Shown here: positions 34,967 to 45,001 of the stretch, piece by piece
How positions within the stretch are numbered: the stretch's first letter is position 1
How the letters are laid out: the number at the start of each line of letters is the position of its first letter
Assembly (NCBI GenBank): GCA_030584085.1
Contig: CP129490.1
Span: 1,273,511-1,337,510, forward strand
Length of the DNA stretch: 64,000 nucleotides
Origin: Melioribacteraceae bacterium
GTDB lineage: Bacteria > Bacteroidota > Ignavibacteria > Ignavibacteriales > Melioribacteraceae
Reading direction: 5' to 3'
Notes under the pieces: model-generated
What the model saw: the letters and a program-made list of their open reading frames with translations, nothing else
Databases searched by the model: none
What the model was told of the DNA's origin: nothing
Translations under genes and position numbers: made by a program

Positions 34967-36904
34967 ATGGGAAAAATTATTGGAATTGATCTTGGAACGA
35001 CGAACAGCTGCGTTGCCGTAATGGAAGGTAACGAGCCTGTCGTAATTCCTAATTCGGAAGGTGGAAGAACGACACCATCTGTTGTTGCCTTCACAAAAAG
35101 TGGTGAAAGATTAGTTGGACAGCCGGCAAAAAGACAAGCTGTTACTAATCCAAATAATACAATTTTTTCTATCAAACGATTTATGGGAAGAAGAATTGAT
35201 GAGGTTGGCACTGAGATAGGAGAAGTCCCGTACAAAGTTGTTGAAGGTGACGGGAAAACTGCTCGTGTTCAAATTGATGATAGAAAATATTCACCTCCGG
35301 AAATTTCAGCAATGGTCTTACAAAAGATGAAAAAGACAGCTGAAGATTATCTCGGACAGGAAGTTACTGAAGCCGTGATTACTGTTCCGGCTTATTTTAA
35401 CGATTCACAACGACAAGCAACTAAAGATGCTGGTGAAATTGCCGGATTAAAAGTAAAAAGAATTATCAATGAACCGACTGCTGCTGCTTTAGCATACGGT
35501 CTTGATAAAAAGAACAAAGAACAAATTGTTGCTGTTTATGATTTAGGCGGTGGTACATTCGATATTTCTATATTGCAGTTAGGTGAAGGTGTGTTTGAAG
35601 TTAAGTCCACAAATGGTGATACCCACTTAGGTGGCGATGACTTTGATCAAAGACTTATAAACTTCCTAGCTGATGAATTTAAAAAGCAAGAAGGTATTGA
35701 TCTTAGAAAAGATCCGATGGCTTTACAACGATTAAAAGAAGCAGCTGAAAAAGCTAAAATTGAACTTTCTTCATCAAGTTCAACAGATGTTAATTTACCT
35801 TTTATCACTGCAACTCAAGACGGTCCAAAGCACTTAAATATTAATTTAAGCCGCTCTAAATTTGAACAATTAACAGATGATCTTATTGAAAGAACAGTTG
35901 GTCCATGTGAAAGTGCAATAAAAGATGCAGGTTTAACCGCCTCACAAATTGATGAAGTAATTCTAGTTGGTGGTTCGACAAGAATTCCTAAGGTACAAGA
36001 ACTTGTTAAAAAAATATTTGGTAGAGAACCGCATAAAGGTGTAAACCCGGATGAAGTTGTTGCAATCGGTGCGGCCATCCAAGGTGGTGTTCTTGCCGGT
36101 GATGTTAAGGATGTACTATTGCTTGATGTTACTCCACTATCACTCGGTATTGAAACTTTAGGCGGAGTGATGACTAAATTGATTAATGCCAATACAACAA
36201 TACCAACTAAAAAGAGTGAAGTATTCTCTACCGCTTCGGATAACCAACCATCGGTCGAAATACATGTTCTTCAAGGTGAGCGATCGATGGCAAATGATAA
36301 CAGAACACTTGGTAGATTCCACTTAGAAGGAATTCCACCGGCACCACGAGGAATTCCTCAAATTGAAGTTACATTTGATATTGACTCCAATGGTATATTA
36401 CATGTAGCGGCTAAAGATAAAGCGACCGGAAAAGAGCAGAGTATTAGAATCACTTCATCGAGTGGATTAAATCAAGATGAAATTGAAAAGATGAAGCAAG
36501 ATGCTAAAGAACATGCTGCTGAGGATAAAAAGAAAAAAGAATCGATCGAGATTAAGAACCAAGCTGACAATTTGATCTTCCAAACTAAGAAGCAAATTAC
36601 TGAACTTGGTGACAAGTTAAACGCTGACGATAAATCTAAATTAGAAAATGAAGTAAAAAATCTTGAAGATGCAGTTGCTACAAATGATACTGATAAAATA
36701 AAAGCAGCATCTGATAAACTCACTCAAGTATTTAGTGAAATTTCTCAAAAGATGTATCAACAGCAAGGTGCACCGGGAGCTCAACCTGGTAATGAACAGC
36801 AACAAAATCAAGGTGAACCTCAAAGTGAGAAATCGAATGAAAAAGATGTTGAAGATGCATCCTACGAAGTAATGGATGATGAAGAAAAAAAAGACGGTAA
36901 ATAA
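34967..36904 (+). CDS. dnaK: Molecular chaperone DnaK (Hsp70)
   Basis: A 645-residue Hsp70 that binds exposed hydrophobic segments in an ATP-driven cycle. Signatures are [16 protein letters not shown] at the N-terminus, the phosphate loop [16 protein letters not shown] and [14 protein letters not shown] in the nucleotide-binding domain. The hydrophobic linker is [19 protein letters not shown] (~386), with the substrate-binding domain to ~510 and a helical lid. The tail is Gln/Pro-rich and ends in acidic residues ([13 protein letters not shown]). SD AAAAGGAG fixes the ATG. grpE and dnaJ are not adjacent; a CbpA-type DnaJ is at 58 kb. A strong terminator follows. Confidence 0.98.
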   Translation: MGKIIGIDLGTTNSCVAVMEGNEPVVIPNSEGGRTTPSVVAFTKSGERLVGQPAKRQAVTNPNNTIFSIKRFMGRRIDEVGTEIGEVPYKVVEGDGKTARVQIDDRKYSPPEISAMVLQKMKKTAEDYLGQEVTEAVITVPAYFNDSQRQATKDAGEIAGLKVKRIINEPTAAALAYGLDKKNKEQIVAVYDLGGGTFDISILQLGEGVFEVKSTNGDTHLGGDDFDQRLINFLADEFKKQEGIDLRKDPMALQRLKEAAEKAKIELSSSSSTDVNLPFITATQDGPKHLNINLSRSKFEQLTDDLIERTVGPCESAIKDAGLTASQIDEVILVGGSTRIPKVQELVKKIFGREPHKGVNPDEVVAIGAAIQGGVLAGDVKDVLLLDVTPLSLGIETLGGVMTKLINANTTIPTKKSEVFSTASDNQPSVEIHVLQGERSMANDNRTLGRFHLEGIPPAPRGIPQIEVTFDIDSNGILHVAAKDKATGKEQSIRITSSSGLNQDEIEKMKQDAKEHAAEDKKKKESIEIKNQADNLIFQTKKQITELGDKLNADDKSKLENEVKNLEDAVATNDTDKIKAASDKLTQVFSEISQKMYQQQGAPGAQPGNEQQQNQGEPQSEKSNEKDVEDASYEVMDDEEKKDGK

Positions 36905-36942
36905 AATTAGACATTAGATGTACTTAGGCTTACTCTTTTGTC

Positions 36943-36973
36943 AGAGACCCCGCTTCAGGCGGGGTTTCTTTTT
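36943..36973 (+). terminator. Rho-independent terminator after dnaK
   Basis: An 11-bp GC-rich stem (AGAGACCCCGC with GCGGGGTTTCT, one G-U pair), loop TTCAG and a T-run. It lies 38 bases after the dnaK stop. Confidence 0.9.
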
Positions 36974-36978
36974 ATATA

Positions 36979-36991
36979 CTGTCAGTGACAG
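36979..36991. promoter_or_regulatory. Perfect 13-bp palindrome, candidate operator
   Basis: CTGTCAGTGACAG is a perfect palindrome around a central G. It lies 6 bases after the dnaK terminator and 18 bases before the ATG of the M1 peptidase gene, where a repressor could cover the promoter or the ribosome site. The regulator is unknown. Confidence 0.35.
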
Positions 36992-37009
36992 ATTTTATAT
37001 ATTTATTTT

Positions 37010-38980
37010 ATGAAAAGAATGCTTTTTATATTCCCGCTTATTTTGCTCAGTTTATTTTTCTACTCACAAGAATCTTCAGATCTTTTTCAAAATACACCAC
37101 CAGAATTAGATTTTAGACAAACTAACTCAGTACTTTTAGAAAATAAGATTAAGTCTAACACAAATTATAAATTGGATGTAAGATTTGATCCTCACAATAA
37201 GCTTCTAATTGTATCAGAAAGGATAATTTGGCATAACACAACAAAACATCCGACTAACGAGCTGCAGTTTCATCTTTACGCAAATGCCTTTAGTAATTAC
37301 AAAACTGAGTTAACAAAGAATATATTCCTTGATGAACTCGAAAAAACTAAAGTTAATATTAAAAATTTACGAGTAAGTGAAGAAGAAAAAGAGTTTATCT
37401 ATATCCAACCCGAAGTTGAAAATCCATTCGACAGTACTGTGGCAAAAATTGAATTAAGTAATTCTATTAACCCTGGGGATTCAGTTACAATTAGCATTGA
37501 ATACGAATTAAAGATTCCAAGAAGTTTAATTCGATTTGGTTATGCCGCGGGACGTGAATTTTATTTTATTGCTCAGTGGTTTCCAAAATTAGGCGTATTT
37601 AAAAATGGGGAATGGACTTGCAGTCAATATCATCCTTACGCTGAATTTTATTCTGATTTTGCCGATTATGATGTTACGATCACCATACCAAATGATTACA
37701 TTATAGGAACAACCGGATCATTAATCTCATTTCTAGAAGGTGAAAGAGATAAGACGTATAACTTCATTGCCAAAAATGTTGTTGATTTTGCATGGACAGC
37801 TTCACCCGAATTTCTTGTTTATGAAAATATATTTCAAAGTAAATACGGACGAGAAATTAATATTAAATTTTTAATACAACCGGAAAACGAAGATCTAATT
37901 GAGAGAAAATTTACCGCAGTCGAAAATACTTTAGAATATTTAGAAGAATATATTGGCGAATATCCCTACAATAACTTAACACTTGTCGATGTTCCAAGGA
38001 GTTCAAACTTAGGAGGAATGGAATACCCTGAAATTGTGACTTACTTCACTCCTTTGTTTACACCAATAGAATTACAAAGACCGGAATCAACAATAATTCA
38101 TGAAATAATTCATCAATATTTTTACGCAGCAGTCAGCAGTAATGAAACTTATGAGGGATGGCTCGATGAAGGAGTTACAACTTATTTAGAAAAAGTTATT
38201 CTTGATGAATATTATGGTAAGCCAATTCTTAGTTTTAGTTTCATAGATTACTTTCCAATTTATGGTATTAAGTTTCTTGCTTTCAGAGAAATTCCGTTGA
38301 TTTATACTCTGCGAACTTTTGAAATTGATCATTATGTCTCTAATCTTTCGTTGTACTATGCAAATGATGGATTGGGTAATCTGAACGAAAAAAGTTTTTT
38401 CTTACCTAATTATCGGTCTTCAATTACAAATACGTATGCCAAACCAAGTTTAACATTGCATTCGCTTGAAAAATACATTCACAGAAAAAATGTTCTGGAT
38501 ATTCTTTCAAGATATTATAATAAATATAAATTCAACCATGTGACTGGAAGTGATCTCATAAATGAAATTAATGATTATAGCGGAAAAGATCTTACTTGGT
38601 TTGTTGATAGTTTTATAAACAAAGAAAATAAATTTGATTACAGCATAAGCAGCATTTATCAAATTAATGATACTTCCTACAAGATTTTGGCAGAGAGACT
38701 TGAGGAAGGAATAACTCAGACAGAAATTGCAATCTACACAGAAAGTGACACTTCATATATCGATTGGGATGGCAAAGACAGGTGGAAAGAATTTATCGTT
38801 TATAGCAAAGGTGAAGTCCTTGCCGCCGAAGTTGATCCACATAGAAAAAATATTTTTGATATAAATTATGCTAATAACTCATATATAATTGAAAGTAAAT
38901 ATTGGGCTTCACTTTCAATTGCAATTCGGTGGTATTTCTGGGTTCAAAATGCTTTACAAGTTTTTGGGAGTATTGGATGA
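37010..38980 (+). CDS. Secreted M1-family zinc metallopeptidase
   Basis: A 656-residue exported aminopeptidase-like protein with signal peptide MKRMLFIFPLILLSLFFYSQ. The zinc site of the gluzincin type is complete: HEIIH at 364-368 and Glu387 in GWLDEG, exactly 18 residues after the second His. An upstream substrate-site motif, GGMEYPE, takes the place of GAMEN. The region before it (~45-230) is the beta-sandwich domain. A C-terminal hydrophobic segment hints at membrane anchoring. The substrate is unknown. No clear SD is seen before the ATG, in contrast to neighbouring genes. The next gene overlaps by 4 bases. Confidence 0.85.
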   Translation: MKRMLFIFPLILLSLFFYSQESSDLFQNTPPELDFRQTNSVLLENKIKSNTNYKLDVRFDPHNKLLIVSERIIWHNTTKHPTNELQFHLYANAFSNYKTELTKNIFLDELEKTKVNIKNLRVSEEEKEFIYIQPEVENPFDSTVAKIELSNSINPGDSVTISIEYELKIPRSLIRFGYAAGREFYFIAQWFPKLGVFKNGEWTCSQYHPYAEFYSDFADYDVTITIPNDYIIGTTGSLISFLEGERDKTYNFIAKNVVDFAWTASPEFLVYENIFQSKYGREINIKFLIQPENEDLIERKFTAVENTLEYLEEYIGEYPYNNLTLVDVPRSSNLGGMEYPEIVTYFTPLFTPIELQRPESTIIHEIIHQYFYAAVSSNETYEGWLDEGVTTYLEKVILDEYYGKPILSFSFIDYFPIYGIKFLAFREIPLIYTLRTFEIDHYVSNLSLYYANDGLGNLNEKSFFLPNYRSSITNTYAKPSLTLHSLEKYIHRKNVLDILSRYYNKYKFNHVTGSDLINEINDYSGKDLTWFVDSFINKENKFDYSISSIYQINDTSYKILAERLEEGITQTEIAIYTESDTSYIDWDGKDRWKEFIVYSKGEVLAAEVDPHRKNIFDINYANNSYIIESKYWASLSIAIRWYFWVQNALQVFGSIG

Positions 38981-39891
38981 CTATTACCATTAAAAAGTCT
39001 TTGATACTTGGAATTCGCAGTATCTTCAAAAATGCCAAATTTGTTTTTCTATTGTGGGGAACAAATTCTCTTGCGGCATTCTTGTTAAGCATGCCAATTT
39101 ATTATTTATTAATGGATAATCTGACACATTCATTAATGAGCGACCAATTAGCGTTGGAATTTGATTTCACTTGGTATATCCAATTTAGAAATATATATGA
39201 ATCAAGTATCGGTGAAATTCCATTTATGATTTACAGTATGGTTGGTGTTTACATACTGATTCAAATTTTTTATATCGGTGGGCTGATTTCAATATTTAAT
39301 TTTCCTGAAAAGAATCACATGGTTGATTTTTTTTATGGTGGTGTTAAACATTGGTTAAGATTTACAAAAATAGCTTTCATCTCATTAGTGCCATTCTTAG
39401 CTGCGTTTATAATTCATGATTATTTAGGACTTCTAATTGAATGGGGATTTGCTGAAACTGAGAACCAAATGGCGGATTTTATTATCCGGCTGGCTCGGTA
39501 TATACTTTTAGTATTTTTTATTGGGTTAACTACAATTATATCTGACTACAGCAAAGTATATATGGCACTTAATGATTCCACAAAAACATTTCAGTCTATT
39601 GGTAGAGCGGTAATTTTTATTAAAAATAATTTTAATAAAACATTTACTGTGTTTTTAATTATAGCCTGTATCGGAGCATCAGGCGCAATTTTTTATAATC
39701 TTCTTGAAGCATATATACCAAGAACACCATTTTATTTCTTGATACTATCTTTTATTGTTCAGCAAATGTTGATTATATTTCGACTCTTTATTAGAATGTA
39801 TTTTTGTGCTACGGAAGTTCTTCTATATAAAGATCTTAGCGCCGAAGTTGTCGAATTAAAAGCAAAAGAACAGAAAGTTGGAGTTAATTAA
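38977..39891 (+). CDS. Uncharacterised integral membrane protein
   Basis: A protein of 304 residues that I do not recognise by family. It has about six membrane segments, for example FVFLLWGTNSLAAFLLS near the start, GVYILIQIFYIGGLISIF, FISLVPFLAAFII, ILLVFFIGLTTII, VFLIIACIGASGAIFY and a last one near FYFLILSFIVQQML. The start at 38977 (ATGA overlap with the peptidase stop, SD GGGAG at 38967-38970) is preferred over an in-frame ATG at 38902, which would overlap the peptidase by 79 bases. It is also coupled to def by a one-base overlap. A role in envelope biology is only a guess. Confidence 0.65.
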   Translation: MTITIKKSLILGIRSIFKNAKFVFLLWGTNSLAAFLLSMPIYYLLMDNLTHSLMSDQLALEFDFTWYIQFRNIYESSIGEIPFMIYSMVGVYILIQIFYIGGLISIFNFPEKNHMVDFFYGGVKHWLRFTKIAFISLVPFLAAFIIHDYLGLLIEWGFAETENQMADFIIRLARYILLVFFIGLTTIISDYSKVYMALNDSTKTFQSIGRAVIFIKNNFNKTFTVFLIIACIGASGAIFYNLLEAYIPRTPFYFLILSFIVQQMLIIFRLFIRMYFCATEVLLYKDLSAEVVELKAKEQKVGVN

Positions 39892-40439
39892 TGGCAATCA
39901 TTCCAATAACCGTTTACGGTGATTCAATTCTTCGCAAAAAGACGGAGAAAGTTAAGTCAGTAAATGACGATTTAATCCAAAATATTCAAGACATGTTTCA
40001 AACTATGCGCTATGCAAATGGAATTGGTTTAGCTGCCAATCAAGTTGGAATTGATAAGTCTTTATTTGTGATCGACTTACAAGAAGTAGAAGGATATGAA
40101 ACCTTCAAGCCAATAGTGATGATTAATCCCGAGATAGTTTTGGAATCGGATGAAATAGTAACAATTGAAGAAGGTTGCCTAAGTTTACCAAACTTAAGAG
40201 CTGATGTTGATCGTGCAGCTGCTATCAAAGTAAAATATCTAAATACTGATGAGCAGGAAGAAGAACTTGAGGCAGATGAATTGTTTGCGCGAGTAATTCT
40301 TCATGAATATGATCATCTAATAGGTAAAATGATTCCTGACCGTGTTAATGAAAAAATCAAAAAGAAATTACAGAAAGAATTAAAAGATATTTCCGATAGA
40401 AAAGTTGAAGTAGATTACCCAATAACCGAGAAGCAGTAA
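39891..40439 (+). CDS. def: Peptide deformylase
   Basis: A 182-residue metalloenzyme that removes the formyl group from nascent proteins. The three family motifs are intact: GIGLAANQVG (44-53), EGCLSLP with metal ligand Cys96, and HEYDHL with ligands His138 and His142 and catalytic Glu139. The sequence fits a standard, active bacterial enzyme of type I. The next gene is fmt, which adds the formyl group to the initiator tRNA; this def-fmt pairing is classical. The start overlaps the membrane protein stop (TAATG). Confidence 0.96.
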   Translation: MAIIPITVYGDSILRKKTEKVKSVNDDLIQNIQDMFQTMRYANGIGLAANQVGIDKSLFVIDLQEVEGYETFKPIVMINPEIVLESDEIVTIEEGCLSLPNLRADVDRAAAIKVKYLNTDEQEEELEADELFARVILHEYDHLIGKMIPDRVNEKIKKKLQKELKDISDRKVEVDYPITEKQ

Positions 40440-40444
40440 AGTAA

Positions 40445-41350
40445 ATGAGAATTGTATTCTTTGGTACTCCCGATTTTGCCGTTGCCTCGCTTTCTAAGAT
40501 TTACGAAAGTGAATTTAAAATTTCAGCAGTTGTAACTGCACCTGATAAAGAACGGGGCAGAGGAAGAAAAGTTAGCTTTACTCCCGCTAAAGAATTTGCA
40601 ATCGAAAAAAACATTCCGGTACTACAGCCAACTAAATTAAAAGAAAAACAATTCATTACAGAGCTGAAAAAGTTTAATGCCGATCTTTTTGTAATTGTTG
40701 CTTTTCGAATTCTTCCGGTTGAAGTATTTACTCTTCCAAAGTATGGTTCTATCAATCTTCACGGATCACTGCTTCCTAAATACCGCGGTGCAGCTCCTAT
40801 TCAATGGGCACTAATCAATGGTGATGAGGAAACAGGTGTTACAACTTTTTTCTTAAAAGAAAAAGTTGATACGGGAAATATGATTCTTCAAGAAAAAATT
40901 GCAATTGATCCTGAAGATAATTTTGAAACTTTAAATGATAAAATGAAAGAAGTGGGTGCTGAAGTTCTACTTAAAACTATTTCTATGATTGAAAAGGGCG
41001 AAGTTAACGAGCAATCACAAGATGATTCATCTGCTTCACCAGCCCCCAAAATCACTAAAGAGATTTGCGAAATTAATTGGACAAAAGCTGCTCTGGATAT
41101 TCACAATCTAATTCGCGGAGTTTCTCCTTACCCTGGTGCATTTTTCGTTTTGGATGATAAGCAGTACAAAGTATATAAATCCAAAGTTGTTGATTTACCT
41201 ATACTTCAACTTGCTGAAATTTTTGAAGATAAAAAAGAAATTTTCATTGGTTGTGGTGAAGGAACCTTACAAATATTGGAAATTCAACCCGAAGGAAGAA
41301 AACGTATGACAGCCGAAGAATTTTTAAGAGGATATAGATTAATAAACTAA
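40445..41350 (+). CDS. fmt: Methionyl-tRNA formyltransferase
   Basis: A 301-residue enzyme that formylates Met-tRNAfMet with 10-formyl-tetrahydrofolate. The N-terminal domain starts IVFFGTPDFAVASL. The catalytic region SINLHGSLLPKYRGAAPIQW lies near 100-119, and GVTTFFLKEKVDTG contains the catalytic Asp. The C-terminal OB-like domain begins near ~205 with NWTKAALDIHNLIRGVSPYPGAF. The gene begins 5 bases after def. Length is a little under the E. coli protein (315) but normal. Confidence 0.95.
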   Translation: MRIVFFGTPDFAVASLSKIYESEFKISAVVTAPDKERGRGRKVSFTPAKEFAIEKNIPVLQPTKLKEKQFITELKKFNADLFVIVAFRILPVEVFTLPKYGSINLHGSLLPKYRGAAPIQWALINGDEETGVTTFFLKEKVDTGNMILQEKIAIDPEDNFETLNDKMKEVGAEVLLKTISMIEKGEVNEQSQDDSSASPAPKITKEICEINWTKAALDIHNLIRGVSPYPGAFFVLDDKQYKVYKSKVVDLPILQLAEIFEDKKEIFIGCGEGTLQILEIQPEGRKRMTAEEFLRGYRLIN

Positions 41351-41393
41351 ATATAATTACCGCACTTCGTAATTAAAATTATAGGATTCAATT

Positions 41394-42368
41394 TTGCGAA
41401 ATAAAACTTACAACTTACTTGATTCAATTGGCAACACACCTCTAGTCAAACTAGATAATATTTCAAAAGAATTAAAAGCAAAAATTTGGGCAAAGTTAGA
41501 GTTTACAAATCCCGGTGGAAGCATAAAAGATCGTATTGCTTTATACATGATTGAAAAAGCCGAACGAGAAGGAAAGATAAAACCGGGTGATACTATTATT
41601 GAGAACTCATCAGGTAACACTGCTATGGGCTTAGCAATTGTTGCGAGACAAAAGGGCTATAAACTTAAAATCGTTATTCGCGATACTACGAGTAAAGAGA
41701 AAATTAAAATGCTTCAGGTACTCGGTGTTGATGTTCTTTTAGTCGATGCTAGTCTTCCTCATGAACATCCAAAATCATATAATAATTATGCAAAAAACTT
41801 AGCTGATGAACATCCCGATTATTATTACATTGATCAGCATAATAATTTAGATAACAACGAATCACACTATAAAACAACCGGACCCGAAATATGGGAACAG
41901 ATGAACGGAAAGATTGATTATGTTGTTGCTGGTGTGGGAACCGGGGGAACGTTGTGCGGAATGGGAAAATTTTTCAAGGAGAAAAATCCCAATATTAAAC
42001 TTATTGGAATTGATCCGATGGGTTCGATATTCTATAACTACTTTAAAGAAAAAAAACTCATTACACCGTACCGTTATAAAATTGAAGGGATTGGTGATGA
42101 GTTCTTAATCAAAACCGCACAACTTGAATTACTTGATGACATGTATCAAGTTGAAGATAAAACAGCTTTCCAATGGACCAAAAAATTGGCAAACGAAGAA
42201 GGGATTCTTTCCGGAGGTTCAAGCGGGGCAAATATTTGGGCATCTGTAAAACTCGCTAAAGAAATAGATAGAGAAGCTAATATTGTGACAATAATTTGCG
42301 ATTCGGGATATAAATATTTCAGCACAATTTACAATGACCAATGGTTGAAAGAAAATGAATTAATATAG
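41394..42368 (+). CDS. Cysteine synthase/cystathionine beta-synthase-like PLP enzyme without CBS domains
   Basis: A 324-residue fold-type II PLP enzyme. The PLP lysine is Lys45 in NPGGSIKDR. The substrate loop reads SSGNTAMG where most homologues have TSGNTG. The phosphate-binding glycine loop is GVGTGGTLCG and the PLP-ring serine is in GGSSGA. It could be an O-acetylserine sulfhydrylase, a cystathionine beta-synthase core or a related beta-replacement enzyme. The changed substrate loop means its specificity may differ from its neighbour. Start codon TTG at 41394 with a weak AGGA 8 bases away; the protein would otherwise lack its N-terminus. The downstream paralogue is about 100 bases away. 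Confidence 0.85.
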   Translation: MRNKTYNLLDSIGNTPLVKLDNISKELKAKIWAKLEFTNPGGSIKDRIALYMIEKAEREGKIKPGDTIIENSSGNTAMGLAIVARQKGYKLKIVIRDTTSKEKIKMLQVLGVDVLLVDASLPHEHPKSYNNYAKNLADEHPDYYYIDQHNNLDNNESHYKTTGPEIWEQMNGKIDYVVAGVGTGGTLCGMGKFFKEKNPNIKLIGIDPMGSIFYNYFKEKKLITPYRYKIEGIGDEFLIKTAQLELLDDMYQVEDKTAFQWTKKLANEEGILSGGSSGANIWASVKLAKEIDREANIVTIICDSGYKYFSTIYNDQWLKENELI

Positions 42369-42465
42369 ATGGTTAGTATTTTTTAAAACTATTCCCGAAA
42401 TTTTTATTTCCCCAACAATTCTTTATAAATTTGTACATCAAATCTCATTTTAGAGGGTAGTAGTT

Positions 42466-43827
42466 TTGGATTATAAGAATAATATAACCGAATTAATAGG
42501 AAACACGCCTTTAATTCAATTAAATAAACTTAACAATGGGTTAAAGCCAAAAATTTTTGCTAAACTCGAATCTAACAATCCCGGTGGAAGTGTAAAAGAT
42601 AGAATCGGTAGATCAATGATCGAAGATGCCGAACGATCGGGGAAACTTAAACCGGGTGGGACAATTGTAGAGGCAACCAGCGGTAATACGGGAATTGGAC
42701 TTGCTCTAACTGCAGCTGTAAAGGGGTATAAAGCTGTTTTTGTTGTGACAGATAAAGTAAGTGATGAAAAGATAAATTACCTTCGTGCACTTGGTTCGGA
42801 GGTAATCGTTGTTTCAAATGCAGTTGAACCGGATCATCCGGATTATTATGTAAACGTAGCAAAAAGAATTGCCGATGAAACACCGAATTCTATTTTTGCC
42901 TATCAGTATTCAAATCCCGCAAATCCCGAAGTACATTATCAAACGACCGGACCTGAGATTTGGAAACAGACCGATGGTAAGATTACTCATTTTATTGCAA
43001 GTATCGGAACCGGTGGAACAATAAGCGGAACGGGAAGATTTCTAAAAGAAAAAAATCCCAATATAAAAGTTATCGGAGCTGATCCGCTTGGCTCAATTTT
43101 CAAAACGTATAAGGAAACCGGCGAACTTATTAAAGGTACACCCTATCTAGTTGAAGGAATTGGACAAGACTGCCTACCGAAAAATGTTCACTTTCAATAC
43201 ATCGATCAGATAATAAATGTAAGTGATCGAGAATCATTTGCGATGGCTCGTCGTTTAACCAAAGAAGAGGGAATATTCTGTGGTGGCAGTACTGGAACAA
43301 TTGTTAAAGTAGCTTTGGATATTGCGAAAGATTTAACTGAAAATGATGTTGCCGTCTTCATCGTTTGTGATACCGGTGAACGTTATCTTTCCAAAGTGCA
43401 CAATGAAAGCTGGTTAAAAAATAATAGAATGCTCGAAGTAGAAATGAAAATTCTGCGTGATGTTTCTGACGAGAAGAAACGGAGAGGAATTGAAAATATC
43501 TGTTACGTTCATGATAGTGATTTAGTGAAAGATGCGGTCTCAATTTTTAATAAATATGGGTACACACAAATTCCCGTATTCGATGAACATCTAAAGCCGG
43601 TCGGATCCGTACGTGAAAATAAATTAATGGGAAAACTGGTGGAAGATTCAAAATTATTGAACGTAAAAGTATCGGAAGTTATGGAAGAATCATTCCCAAT
43701 AATTGATGCCAAAACAGAAATTGAAGAAGTGAAAAAAATGTTGAAAGATAGAAATGCAATTTTAGTTAGTGATTTTGGACGAATTACAGATATAATTACA
43801 AGATATGATTTAATTGATTTTAGTTAA
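42466..43827 (+). CDS. Cystathionine beta-synthase with C-terminal CBS-domain pair
   Basis: A 453-residue enzyme that should condense homocysteine with serine (or activated serine) to cystathionine. The catalytic core (1-~320) has PLP Lys44 (NPGGSVKDR), TSGNTGIG, SIGTGGTISG and GGSTGT. Two CBS motifs follow (~335-453: DLVKDAVSIFNKYGYTQIPVF and VSEVMEESFPIIDAKTE), which in the animal enzyme bind S-adenosylmethionine. The same architecture occurs in many Bacteroidota and actinobacterial genes. The start is TTG (42466), 8 bases after AGAGGG. The gamma-family gene 40 bases downstream supplies the next step of reverse transsulfuration. Confidence 0.9.
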   Translation: MDYKNNITELIGNTPLIQLNKLNNGLKPKIFAKLESNNPGGSVKDRIGRSMIEDAERSGKLKPGGTIVEATSGNTGIGLALTAAVKGYKAVFVVTDKVSDEKINYLRALGSEVIVVSNAVEPDHPDYYVNVAKRIADETPNSIFAYQYSNPANPEVHYQTTGPEIWKQTDGKITHFIASIGTGGTISGTGRFLKEKNPNIKVIGADPLGSIFKTYKETGELIKGTPYLVEGIGQDCLPKNVHFQYIDQIINVSDRESFAMARRLTKEEGIFCGGSTGTIVKVALDIAKDLTENDVAVFIVCDTGERYLSKVHNESWLKNNRMLEVEMKILRDVSDEKKRRGIENICYVHDSDLVKDAVSIFNKYGYTQIPVFDEHLKPVGSVRENKLMGKLVEDSKLLNVKVSEVMEESFPIIDAKTEIEEVKKMLKDRNAILVSDFGRITDIITRYDLIDFS

Positions 43828-43867
43828 TTGAAAATTGTCAATAGAAAATATTAAATAGGAAATTAAA

Positions 43868-45001
43868 ATGGGTTTTCAAACTGATGCTGTGCATGCCGGA
43901 CAAACACCTGAACCGCTAAGCGGTGCAATAACAATTCCGATATATCAAACTTCTACATATCATCAAGAAGAACTTGGTAAACACAAAGGATATGAATATG
44001 GCCGAACTCATAATCCGACTCGCGAGGCAATGGAAAAAAATATAGCAACTTTGGAAAAAGGGAAGTATGGTGTAGCTTACTCATCAGGACTCGCTTCTGT
44101 TCAGGCTTTGATGGGATTATCAAAACAAGGTGATCATGTAGTTATCTCAAACAATGTTTATGGTGGAACTTATCGTCAACTTGAATTGAACATGACAAAT
44201 TATGGTTTATCCTTTTCTTGGGTGGATACATCTGACTTAAAAAATATCGAGAATGCAATTAAGGACAACACAAAAATGGTTTACATCGAAACACCGACAA
44301 ACCCGATGTTAAACTTGACTGATATAAAAGGAACAACTGAAATTGCAAAGAAAAATAACTTAATCTCAGTTGTCGATAATACATTTATGAGTCCTTATTT
44401 TCAAAATCCTTTATTGTTGGGTGCCGATGTTGTCTTACACAGCACTACAAAATATCTTAATGGACACTGCGATGTTGTAGGCGGAATATTAATTACGAAT
44501 GACGAAAAAATTAATGAACGTTTAAGATATCTGCAAAATGCTATAGGTGCCGTGCCTTCTCCTTTTGATTGCTGGCTTACTCTGCGTTCGACTAAAACTC
44601 TTGCCTTAAGAATGAAACAACATAATGAAAATGCGATGAAAATTGCAGAGTATTTGGAAGGACAAAGTTATGCCGAAAAAGTTATTTATCCCGGTTTAAA
44701 ATCTCACTCTCAACACGATCTAGCAAAAAAACAAATGACTGGATTTGGCGGCATGATCTCGGTTGATTTTGGCACATTCGAAAAAGCCAAAAAAGTATTA
44801 AACGGAGTCAAGGTTTTTGCACTAGCTGAAAGTCTCGGTGGTGTTGAGAGTTTGGTCTGTCATCCCGCATCAATGACTCATGCTTCAGTTCCAAAAGAAG
44901 AACGTGATAAAATGGGATTGACAGATAGTCTTGTTCGTTTCTCTGTTGGAATCGAAGATGCAGAAGATTTAATTGCTGATATTGAACAGGCACTTAAATA
45001 A
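43868..45001 (+). CDS. Cystathionine gamma-synthase/gamma-lyase (Cys/Met PLP family)
   Basis: A 377-residue PLP enzyme of the Cys/Met metabolism family. The PLP lysine is Lys195 in HSTTKYLNGHCD. Other family motifs are YEYGRTHNPTR, YSSGLASVQA, VYGGTYRQ and the C-terminal SLGGVESLVCHPASMTH. Its place directly after a CBS-type beta-synthase favours cystathionine gamma-lyase, which splits cystathionine to cysteine, 2-oxobutyrate and ammonia. MetB-type gamma-synthase activity is the alternative and cannot be excluded. SD TAGGAAAT precedes the ATG. The 285 bases that follow hold no gene and no S-adenosylmethionine riboswitch that I can recognise. Confidence 0.9.
   Translation: MGFQTDAVHAGQTPEPLSGAITIPIYQTSTYHQEELGKHKGYEYGRTHNPTREAMEKNIATLEKGKYGVAYSSGLASVQALMGLSKQGDHVVISNNVYGGTYRQLELNMTNYGLSFSWVDTSDLKNIENAIKDNTKMVYIETPTNPMLNLTDIKGTTEIAKKNNLISVVDNTFMSPYFQNPLLLGADVVLHSTTKYLNGHCDVVGGILITNDEKINERLRYLQNAIGAVPSPFDCWLTLRSTKTLALRMKQHNENAMKIAEYLEGQSYAEKVIYPGLKSHSQHDLAKKQMTGFGGMISVDFGTFEKAKKVLNGVKVFALAESLGGVESLVCHPASMTHASVPKEERDKMGLTDSLVRFSVGIEDAEDLIADIEQALK

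Noticed and set aside
38902-38976. N-terminal extension of the membrane protein gene
   Set aside because: It overlaps the M1 peptidase gene by 79 bases and adds a non-membrane stretch; ATG 38977 has an SD and the common ATGA overlap.
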